Positions 31,442 through 37,488 of a DNA stretch of 37,488 nucleotides are shown one piece after another (position 1 is the stretch's first letter; each line of letters begins with the position of its first letter). The notes below the pieces were generated by a model. It made no database searches, was not told where the DNA came from, and worked only from the letters and a program-made list of their open reading frames with translations. The DNA is from Actinomycetes bacterium (GTDB lineage Bacteria; Actinomycetota; Acidimicrobiia; Acidimicrobiales; RAAP-2), in contig JAKANY010000013.1 of NCBI GenBank assembly GCA_021823525.1, positions 1-37,488 on the forward strand, read 5' to 3'. A program made the position numbers and the translations under genes.

Positions 31442-31447
31442 CCGGCC

Positions 31448-31453
31448 AGCCTA
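31448..31453 (-). promoter_or_regulatory. -10 box for the siderophore-interacting protein gene
   Basis: TAGGCT on the minus strand with six bases (GGCCGG) to the ATG at 31441. It opposes the ftsK box 32 bases away in a 56-base divergent spacer. Confidence 0.5.
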
Positions 31454-31485
31454 CGAGGTGGCACGAGAGGCGCACCGGTGCTCGG

Positions 31486-31491
31486 TAGGTT
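31486..31491 (+). promoter_or_regulatory. -10 box for leaderless ftsK
   Basis: TAGGTT with six bases (GGGAAG) to the GTG at 31498. No clear -35 box. Confidence 0.5.
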
Positions 31492-31497
31492 GGGAAG

Positions 31498-33819
31498 GTG
31501 ACGGGATCTCGACACGCGCGTGCGCGCTCGACACGCCGATCGCCGCGCCCGCCCGCGTCGCGCTGGACGCGCCACCGTCGCGACGTCGCGACGGTCGTGG
31601 TGGCCCTCGTCGCGGTCCTGGTGGCGCTGGCCGAGATCGGGGCACTCGGCCCCGTGGGCCGCGTCCTCAACGATGGCGCCGGGCTGCTGCTCGGCGTCGG
31701 GCGGTTCGTCGTGCCCGTGGCGCTGGGCGCCGTGGTCGTCCTGGCGCTGGCCCCCGCGCTCGAGCTCGACGTGGTGCGGGTGACCTGGGGCGTCCTGCTG
31801 GGGCTGGTGGGCGTCAGCGGGCTGGGCGACCTGGCCGGGGGCCGTCCGGGCTGGCTCGCGGGCAGTCGGGCCCTGGACCGAGCCGGGGGCTGGCTGGGCG
31901 TGATCGTGGGCGGGGGGCTCTCGCGGGCGATCGGCTGGATCGGGTCGGTCGCGGTCCTGGTGGCGGTGGTGATCGTCGCGGTGATGCTGACGACGGGGAT
32001 CTCGCTGTCGCGCCTGGCTCACGGGCTGCGACGGGCGGCGGTCGGCCTCGGGCGCGCTCTGGCGCGCTTCGGCTCGGTGCGCCTGCCGCGTCCGGCGAGC
32101 GCCCCGCCGACGGTGCCGGCCCCCTCGGCCACCCGTCGCGCCCCCCCGGACGAGGAGCCCCCCTGGGACGAGGAGATCGTGCCCGTGGCCGCCGACGAGC
32201 CCCCCGGGCCCGCACCGGCCGAGAGCGACGCGCCCGACGCCGCCGCGCCCGAGGATGTGGCACCCGAGCCGGCGCCCTCGCCGGCTCCCGGATGGAGCCC
32301 GGGTCCCGTGGCCGCGACAGCGACCGCCTGGCAGCTGCCCCCGCGCACGCTGCTCGGGCGCACGCGCGAGCAGCGCACGGATCGGGCGGGCGTCGAGCGT
32401 GCCGGAGCCGACCTCGTCGAGGCGCTGGCCGCCCACGGCGTCGAGACCACCCTGGTGGGTTTCACGGTCGGGCCGACGGTCACCCGCTTCGAGCTCGAGC
32501 TCGGGCCGGGCGTGAAGGTGTCGCGGGTGACCTCGCTCAACCGCGACATCGCGTACGCCATGGCCACTCCCGACGTCCGGATCCTGGCGCCGATCCCGGG
32601 CCGCTCGGCCATCGGCGTCGAGGTCCCCAACCGCACGCGGGCCCTGGTCGCCCTCGGGGACCTGATCGCCACCGACGAGGCCCAGCGGGCGTCCCATCCC
32701 CTCGACGTGCCCATCGGCCGGGACATCGCCGGGCAGACGGTGGTGGTGAACCTGGCCGCGATGCCTCACGTGCTCATCTCGGGCGCGACCGGGGCGGGCA
32801 AGAGTTCGTGCATCAACGCGCTGGTGACCTCGCTGGTGATGCGGGCCACGCCCGAGCAGGTCCGCCTCGTGCTCATCGACCCCAAGCGCGTGGAGATGAG
32901 CCACTACCAGGACCTGCCGCACCTCATCGCACCGGTCGTGGTGGACCCCAAGAAGGCCGCGGGGGCCCTGGGCTGGGCCGTGCGCGAGATGGAGCGTCGC
33001 TACGACGTTCTGGCTGACGCGGGGGTCCGGGACATCGCCGGGTACCACGAGCTGCTGGCGCGCGGGGCCCTGCGCGTCGAGCCCACGACCGCCGAGCTGG
33101 TCGCGGGCGCCACCGGATGGGGCGACGCGCCGGAGCACCCGCGCGCCCCCGAGGGCCTGCCCTTCATCGTGGTCGTCGTCGACGAGCTGAACGACCTGAT
33201 GATGGTGGCGGCTCGCGATGTCGAGGAGTCGGTCGTGCGCATCGCGCAGATGGCGCGCGCGGTCGGCATTCACTTGGTGCTGGCGACCCAGCGTCCCAGC
33301 GTGGACGTCATCACCGGCGTGATCAAGGCCAACATCCCCAGCCGGATGGCCTTCGCCGTGTCGTCGCTCGCCGACAGCCGGGTCATCCTGGACCAGGCCG
33401 GGGCCGAGCGACTGATCGGCAAGGGCGACATGCTGCTGGTCACCGCGAGCTCGAGCGTGGCGCGGCGGATCCAGTCGCCCTGGGTGTCGGAGTCCGAGGT
33501 GCAGCGCGTCGTCGCCTTCTGGCGCGCCCAGGGCGGGCGCGCCGAGAGCGTGGTGGTCTTCGAGGGCGGCGCCGAGGCGGGGGCCGGCGCGGCCGGCGAC
33601 GACGATGACGAGCTGGTGCGCCAGGCGCGCGATCTGGTCCTGCGCACGCAGTCGGGCTCGACCTCGATGCTCCAGCGCAAGCTGCGCGTGGGATTCGCGC
33701 GCGCGGGTCGTCTCATGGATCAGCTCGAGATCGAGGGCGTGGTCGCCGCCGGCGACGGCTCGAAGGCCCGCCGAGTTCTCCGGACCTTCGAGGAGTACTA
33801 CGGGTTGCCTGATCGCTGA
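31498..33819 (+). CDS. ftsK: DNA translocase FtsK/SpoIIIE
   Basis: Septal ATPase that pumps DNA toward dif and activates Xer recombination. The 773-residue protein has a basic N terminus (1-28), four hydrophobic segments (about 30-170), a Pro/Ala/acidic linker (about 195-285), the alpha/beta motor domain with Walker A GATGAGKSS (about 431) and Walker B VVVVDELNDLMMV, the LATQRPSVDVITGVIKANIPSRMAF sensor region, and a gamma winged-helix domain (STSMLQRKLRVGFARAGRLMDQLE). The usual Walker B context DELADLMM has Asn in place of Ala. GTG 31498 is placed 6 bases after a -10 hexamer. It ends 40 bases before thrB. Confidence 0.95.
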   Translation: MTGSRHARARSTRRSPRPPASRWTRHRRDVATVVVALVAVLVALAEIGALGPVGRVLNDGAGLLLGVGRFVVPVALGAVVVLALAPALELDVVRVTWGVLLGLVGVSGLGDLAGGRPGWLAGSRALDRAGGWLGVIVGGGLSRAIGWIGSVAVLVAVVIVAVMLTTGISLSRLAHGLRRAAVGLGRALARFGSVRLPRPASAPPTVPAPSATRRAPPDEEPPWDEEIVPVAADEPPGPAPAESDAPDAAAPEDVAPEPAPSPAPGWSPGPVAATATAWQLPPRTLLGRTREQRTDRAGVERAGADLVEALAAHGVETTLVGFTVGPTVTRFELELGPGVKVSRVTSLNRDIAYAMATPDVRILAPIPGRSAIGVEVPNRTRALVALGDLIATDEAQRASHPLDVPIGRDIAGQTVVVNLAAMPHVLISGATGAGKSSCINALVTSLVMRATPEQVRLVLIDPKRVEMSHYQDLPHLIAPVVVDPKKAAGALGWAVREMERRYDVLADAGVRDIAGYHELLARGALRVEPTTAELVAGATGWGDAPEHPRAPEGLPFIVVVVDELNDLMMVAARDVEESVVRIAQMARAVGIHLVLATQRPSVDVITGVIKANIPSRMAFAVSSLADSRVILDQAGAERLIGKGDMLLVTASSSVARRIQSPWVSESEVQRVVAFWRAQGGRAESVVVFEGGAEAGAGAAGDDDDELVRQARDLVLRTQSGSTSMLQRKLRVGFARAGRLMDQLEIEGVVAAGDGSKARRVLRTFEEYYGLPDR

Positions 33820-33847
33820 GTCGCCGCGGGCGGCACCGGCGCCGGCC

Positions 33848-33853
33848 TACGCT
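33848..33853 (+). promoter_or_regulatory. -10 box for leaderless thrB
   Basis: TACGCT with six bases (GCCTAG) to the GTG at 33860. It fits TANNNT and the common spacing in this window. Confidence 0.45.
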
Positions 33854-33859
33854 GCCTAG

Positions 33860-34705
33860 GTGCTCGCACGCGTGCCCGCTAGCTCGGCCAACCTCGGCCC
33901 CGGATTCGACGCCGTCGCCCTGGCCCTGGCGCTGTACGTCGAGGTGGAGGTGACCCCGGCGCCTCGGCTGTCGCTGGCCACGACGGGCGAGGGTGCCGGC
34001 CTGTTCGACGCCGAGGCGCACCTGGCGGCGCGCGTCGTGCGCGAGGTTCTCGGCCACGACCGGGTGGCCGTGCGCGTCCACTCGGAGATCCCGCTGTCGC
34101 GGGGGCTGGGCTCCTCGGCGGCCCTGGCCCTGGCCGCGGCCGCTGCGGCGGGTGCGCCGGACCCGCTGGGCGTGGCCGTCGCCGTGGACGGGCACGTGGA
34201 GAACGCGGCGGCGTCCTGGCGCGGCGGGCTGGTGGCCGCCCGGCCGGGGCCCGCGGGCGTCGACGTGGTCGATCTGGACCTCGACGACCAGTGGCGCTTC
34301 GTGGTCGTCATCCCCACGACCGAGCTCGCCACCGCGCGGGCGCGCGGAGCGCTTCCCGCCCAGGTCGACCGGGCGGACGCGGTGGCCAATCTGGCGGCCC
34401 TGGCCTTCCTGCTTGCGGGCTTGGGCGACGTGCAGCGCTGGCGACCCGGCGCGATGGACGACCGGCTGCACCAGCCCTACCGAGCGGCGCTCTTCCCCGA
34501 CGCCGACCGGATCCTGGCGATCCTGCGCGCGGCGGGCGCCCGCGGCGCGTGCTGGTCGGGCGCGGGCACCACGATGCTCGGCCTGGCCGCGGCACCCGAC
34601 GCGCCGGGCGTGGCCGCGGCGGCGACTCGCGAGCTCGTGCGCGCCGGGATCGAGGCGCGCGTCGAGATGCTCCGTGCGGACCGGGCGGGCCTGGTCGTGC
34701 GGTGA
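33860..34705 (+). CDS. thrB: Homoserine kinase
   Basis: Phosphorylates homoserine for threonine synthesis; GHMP-kinase fold. The 281-residue protein begins LARVPASSANLGPGFDAVALAL, the usual N-terminal motif of ThrB, and has the ATP loop IPLSRGLGSSAALALAAAAA, a HVENAAASWRGGL segment and the C-terminal GAWSG-like GACWSGAGTTMLGLA. Somewhat short but complete. GTG 33860 starts right at the first strand and follows a -10 hexamer by 6 bases. The other threonine genes (thrA/hom, thrC) are not here. The next gene, an EamA transporter, overlaps by 4 bases. Confidence 0.93.
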   Translation: MLARVPASSANLGPGFDAVALALALYVEVEVTPAPRLSLATTGEGAGLFDAEAHLAARVVREVLGHDRVAVRVHSEIPLSRGLGSSAALALAAAAAAGAPDPLGVAVAVDGHVENAAASWRGGLVAARPGPAGVDVVDLDLDDQWRFVVVIPTTELATARARGALPAQVDRADAVANLAALAFLLAGLGDVQRWRPGAMDDRLHQPYRAALFPDADRILAILRAAGARGACWSGAGTTMLGLAAAPDAPGVAAAATRELVRAGIEARVEMLRADRAGLVVR

Positions 34706-35580
34706 GCTCCCCACGACGCCAGACGCTGGCGGGCGTGGGCTTCATCCTGTCGGGCGCGGCGCTGATCCAGTGGTCCGCGACGCTGGCGATCCCGGCGTTC
34801 GCGATCCTGGGTCCGGCGGCGGCCAGCGGCTGGCGCTTCCTGATCGGCGCCCCGATCCTGCTCGTGCTGGCGCGCCCGCGTCCGTGGCGCTGGTCGCGGC
34901 GCCAGGTGGTGGCGACCCTGGCCCTCGGCGCGTCCACCGCGGCGATGAACCTGTGCTTCTACCAGGCGATCGAGCGCATCAGCCTGGGCAGTGCCGTCGC
35001 AATCGAGTATCTCGGGCCCTTCGTGGTCGCGGCCGTGGGCCGGCGCACGTGGCGCCACCTGGTCCTCGTCGTGCTGGCGGGCGTCGGCGTGTACGCGCTG
35101 GCCCGTCCCGGCGGCGGCATCACCTTGGCCGGGGCGCTGTTCGCCGTGGGCTCGGGGACGTTCTGGGCGGCCTACGCCTTCGCGTCGCACCGGGTGGGAG
35201 GCGAGACCGAGGGCTTCGGGGGCCTGGCCGTGGCGATGGGCGTGTCCGCGGTGCTGACGACCCCCTTCGCACTGCCCGCGGCGCACGCGCTCTTCGCACA
35301 CCCCGGGGCCCTCGAGCGCATGGTCGCGGTCGGCGTGCTCGCGATCGTGATGGGCTTCGGCGCCGAACTCGAGGCCCTGCGCCGGATCCGCCCGAGCGTG
35401 GTGAGCGTGCTGCTGGCCCTGGACCCGGCCGTCGCGTTCCTGCTCGGATGGCTCGTCCTGGGCCAGCGCGTCGACGGCCTGGACCTGCTGGGCCTGGCCC
35501 TGGTCGTGGGGGCGGGTGTGGGCGTGACCGTCGACGTCGCCCGAGAGCCGGCGGGAGGGCTCACTAGGCTGGAGGGGTGA
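34702..35580 (+). CDS. EamA/DMT-family transporter, RhtA-like
   Basis: A 292-residue inner-membrane protein with about ten helices in two EamA repeats. It begins with GVGFILSGAALIQWSATLAIPAFAILG, then AAASGWRFLIGAPILLVLARP, FYQAIERISLGSAVAIEYLGPFVVA (first-repeat end), and in the second repeat VVSVLLALDPAVAFLLGWLVLGQRV. The IEYLGPF and LDPAVA motifs resemble RhtA, the threonine/homoserine exporter. GTG 34702 overlaps the thrB stop in GTGA, so synthesis is coupled to homoserine kinase. Export of homoserine or threonine is inferred from family and position. The end overlaps miaB by 4 bases. Confidence 0.85.
   Translation: MSSPRRQTLAGVGFILSGAALIQWSATLAIPAFAILGPAAASGWRFLIGAPILLVLARPRPWRWSRRQVVATLALGASTAAMNLCFYQAIERISLGSAVAIEYLGPFVVAAVGRRTWRHLVLVVLAGVGVYALARPGGGITLAGALFAVGSGTFWAAYAFASHRVGGETEGFGGLAVAMGVSAVLTTPFALPAAHALFAHPGALERMVAVGVLAIVMGFGAELEALRRIRPSVVSVLLALDPAVAFLLGWLVLGQRVDGLDLLGLALVVGAGVGVTVDVAREPAGGLTRLEG
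35565..35570 (+). promoter_or_regulatory. -10 box for leaderless miaB
   Basis: TAGGCT with six bases (GGAGGG) to the GTG at 35577, inside the last codons of the transporter gene. GGAGG is adjacent to the start and too close for normal Shine-Dalgarno use, but it leaves a second reading: coupled translation from the upstream gene. Confidence 0.45.
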
Positions 35581-36965
35581 GCGCGCCGCGGACCTTCGCG
35601 ATCAGGACCTTCGGGTGCCAGATGAACGAGCACGACTCCGAGCGCCTGGCGGGGCGGCTGGCCGCCGAGGGCCTGGTGCCCGCCCGCGACGCGGCGAGCG
35701 CCGACGTGGTGGTCCTCAACACCTGCACCATCCGCGAGAACGCGGACCTCAAGCTCTTCAGCGCCCTCGGGCACTTGAAGGCCCGCAAGGCCCAGAACCC
35801 CGACCTGCAGATCGTCGTGGGGGGCTGCCTGGCCCAACACGAGCGCGAGCGCATCCGCGAGCGCGCCGCGTGGGTTGACGTGGTCGTGGGCACGCACAAC
35901 CTCCTGGAGGCCCCGGCGCTGCTGGAGCGTGCGCGTCTCGAGGGCCCGCTCGTCTCGATCGTCGAGGCGCCCGATCCCGCTGCGGCGCGCGACCAGGTGC
36001 CGGCCCTGGCGGCGGTGCGCGACGTGCCGTGGGCCGCGTGGATGACCATCCAGACGGGCTGTGACAACTCGTGCAGCTACTGCATCGTGCCCGACGTCCG
36101 CGGCCGCGAGATCAGCCGGCCGCTCGAGGACCTGGTGGCCGAGGCCGAGGTGCTGGCGGGACGCGGCGTGACCGAGATCACGCTGCTGGGCCAGAACGTC
36201 AACTCCTACGGCCGGGACCTGACCCGGCGCGGGACGCTGTTCGGGCCCCTGCTGCGCGCCGTGGGTGCGGTCGAGGGGATCGAGCGGATCCGCTTCACCA
36301 GCCCGCACCCCAAGGACCTGCGCCCCGACATCGTGGCCGCCATGGCCGAGACGCCGGCCGTCTGCCCCCAGCTCCACCTGCCCCTGCAGTCGGGCTCCGA
36401 CGCCGTGCTGCGGGCCATGCGCCGGGGGTACCGCGCGCAGCGGTACCTCGAGCGCCTGGCCGTGGCCCGCGCCGGGATCCCCGACCTGGCGGTGACGACC
36501 GACCTCATCGTGGGCTACCCGGGCGAGACCGACGCGGACTTCGACGCCACGCTCGCGGTGGTCGCCGAGGCGCACTACGACGGCGCGTACACGTTCGTGT
36601 TCTCCCCGCGTGCCGGGACGCGCGCGGCGGCTCTGGTCGACCAGTTCGTGCCGGCCCCGGTGGTCCACGAGCGTTTCGAGCGCCTCAAGGAGGTCGTCGA
36701 CCGCTCGGCGCTGGCGCGTCACGCAGCGCGCGTGGGCCGGCTCGAAGAGGTGCTCCTCGAGGGACCCGGCAAGCGCCCCGACCAGGTGAGCGGGCGCACG
36801 CGCCAAGGCAAGCTCGTGCACGTTCCCGCCTCCGAGGAGCTGACGGGGGGCACGCTCGCCGAGGTGCGCATCGATCGCGCCGCGCCGTACTACCTGACCG
36901 GGACGGTGACGCGCGTGCTGCGCGGGCCGCGGCACCGGCGCCGGATCGCTCTGTCGGTGTCGTGA
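35577..36965 (+). CDS. miaB: tRNA-2-methylthio-N6-dimethylallyladenosine synthase
   Basis: Radical-SAM enzyme that adds the methylthio group to i6A37 of tRNAs. The 462-residue protein has the N-terminal UPF0004 domain with three cluster ligands (FGCQMNEHDSE, VLNTCTIRENAD, VVGGCLAQ), the radical-SAM CxxxCxxC loop in GCDNSCSYCIVPDVRGRE, LLGQNVNSYG, QLHLPLQSGSDAVLRAMRRGY and TDLIVGYPGET, then a C-terminal TRAM domain (GRTRQGKLVHVP, GTLAEVRI). Complete. GTG 35577 overlaps the transporter stop. miaA follows in a GTGA overlap, so the i6A-forming and thiolating steps are made together. Confidence 0.96.
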   Translation: MSAPRTFAIRTFGCQMNEHDSERLAGRLAAEGLVPARDAASADVVVLNTCTIRENADLKLFSALGHLKARKAQNPDLQIVVGGCLAQHERERIRERAAWVDVVVGTHNLLEAPALLERARLEGPLVSIVEAPDPAAARDQVPALAAVRDVPWAAWMTIQTGCDNSCSYCIVPDVRGREISRPLEDLVAEAEVLAGRGVTEITLLGQNVNSYGRDLTRRGTLFGPLLRAVGAVEGIERIRFTSPHPKDLRPDIVAAMAETPAVCPQLHLPLQSGSDAVLRAMRRGYRAQRYLERLAVARAGIPDLAVTTDLIVGYPGETDADFDATLAVVAEAHYDGAYTFVFSPRAGTRAAALVDQFVPAPVVHERFERLKEVVDRSALARHAARVGRLEEVLLEGPGKRPDQVSGRTRQGKLVHVPASEELTGGTLAEVRIDRAAPYYLTGTVTRVLRGPRHRRRIALSVS

Positions 36966-37488
36966 GCGGCCGCGTCGCCGTCGCCATCGTCGGGCCGACC
37001 GCGTCGGGCAAGTCGGCGCTGGCCCACGCGTTCGCGATGGCCGACCCGCGCTGCGAGATCCTGGCGGCCGACGCCATGACCGTCTATCGGGAGATGGACC
37101 TGGCGACCGCCAAGCCCAGCCCGGCGCAGCGCGCGGCCGTGCGCTACCACCTGATCGACCTCCTCGACCCGCACGAGACGTCGACCGTGGCCGAGTGGCT
37201 CGCTGCGGCACGGTCGGCGGCCGCCGAGGTGTGGGGCCGGGCCGGGGTGGTCCTGGTCGTGGGCGGGACGGGCCTGTACGTGCGCGCGCTGGTCGACGGT
37301 CTGACGATCCCGGGGCAGTATCCGGCCGTGCGCGCCGCGCTCGAGGAGCGCCGGGACACCGGCGAGGACCTGCACGCGCTGCTCGCCGACGTCGACCCGG
37401 TCGCCGCGGCGCGCATCGAGCCCACCAACGCGCGCCGGGTGCTCCGGGCCCTCGAGGTGACGCTCGGTGCGCGGCGCCCGTTCTCCTC
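36962..37488 (+). CDS. miaA: tRNA dimethylallyltransferase, C-terminal part beyond window
   Basis: Transfers the dimethylallyl group from DMAPP to A37 of tRNAs, making the MiaB substrate. The first 175 codons are visible: P-loop VGPTASGKSALA (about 10-21), ADAMTVYREMDLATAKPS (the family DSMQVYRGMDIGTAKP stretch), VRYHLIDLLDPHETSTVAEW and VGGTGLYVRALVDGL, then NARRVLRALEV near the edge. In the substrate/tRNA-binding stretch Ala and Thr replace the common Ser and Gln. GTG 36962 overlaps the miaB stop by 4 bases. No conventional stop is reached before the edge, so this is truncation by the window, not a broken gene. DMAPP comes from the MEP pathway genes upstream. Confidence 0.95.
   Translation, partial: MSGRVAVAIVGPTASGKSALAHAFAMADPRCEILAADAMTVYREMDLATAKPSPAQRAAVRYHLIDLLDPHETSTVAEWLAAARSAAAEVWGRAGVVLVVGGTGLYVRALVDGLTIPGQYPAVRAALEERRDTGEDLHALLADVDPVAAARIEPTNARRVLRALEVTLGARRPFS

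Noticed and set aside
1..37488. Search for a defence system, mobile element, biosynthetic cluster, tRNA or rRNA
   Set aside because: All coding space is taken by recognisable core genes with uniform composition. No integrase other than XerC, no terminal repeats, no tRNA-like cloverleaf was seen by eye; a tRNA scan and composition profile would confirm.

Overview
The window is a dense stretch of bacterial core genome with very high G+C (about 70 percent by eye). Most genes start with GTG, and most neighbours overlap by 1, 4 or 8 bases (GTGA or TGATG junctions). Three things point to Actinomycetota: the order tyrosine recombinase-rpsB-tsf-pyrH-frr-cdsA, an MtrA/MtrB-like two-component pair followed by a lipoprotein gene, and -10 boxes of the form TANNNT placed for leaderless transcription. 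The small lipoprotein, the class II DAHP synthase and the Thermus/archaeal-like ProRS suggest a deep lineage such as Acidimicrobiia, but that placement is inference. I see no rRNA, tRNA, CRISPR array, insertion sequence, prophage or transfer boundary, and no gap over 300 bases without a gene.

Layout. 1-592 (minus): class II DAHP synthase, cut by the window edge, divergent from nadD. 670-1826 (plus): nadD, a 57-residue one-helix protein, rsfS. 1809-4449 (minus): mtrA-like regulator, mtrB-like kinase, GerMN lipoprotein. 4520-12271 (plus): xerC, rpsB, tsf, pyrH, frr, cdsA, dxr, rseP; then ispG and proS. 15119-24664 (plus): rimP, nusA, ylxR, infB, rbfA, truB, ribF, rpsO, pnp. 24684-30686 (plus): large YfhO-like membrane protein, dapB, dapA, rnj. 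30683-31441 (minus): siderophore-interacting flavoprotein. 31498-37488 (plus): ftsK, thrB, EamA transporter, miaB, miaA (cut by the window edge).

How the genes fit together. Most serve making and running the translation machinery: S2, EF-Ts, RRF, IF2, RbfA, RimP, S15, TruB, MiaB and MiaA, RsfS, ProRS. RNA synthesis and decay are covered by NusA, PNPase and RNase J. Embedded among them are envelope and precursor genes: CdsA for phospholipid, Dxr and IspG for isoprenoids, DapA and DapB for lysine and peptidoglycan, RseP for membrane proteolysis. XerC and FtsK serve chromosome segregation.

No gene set here looks like an undescribed system. The interesting signals are regulatory. Eleven genes carry a -10-like hexamer ending 6 or 7 bases before the start codon, which predicts leaderless mRNAs. 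The rimP-nusA-infB leader has a six-codon open frame whose stop touches an intrinsic terminator. The rpsO-pnp spacer can fold into mutually exclusive hairpins. ylxR lacks a usual start codon.
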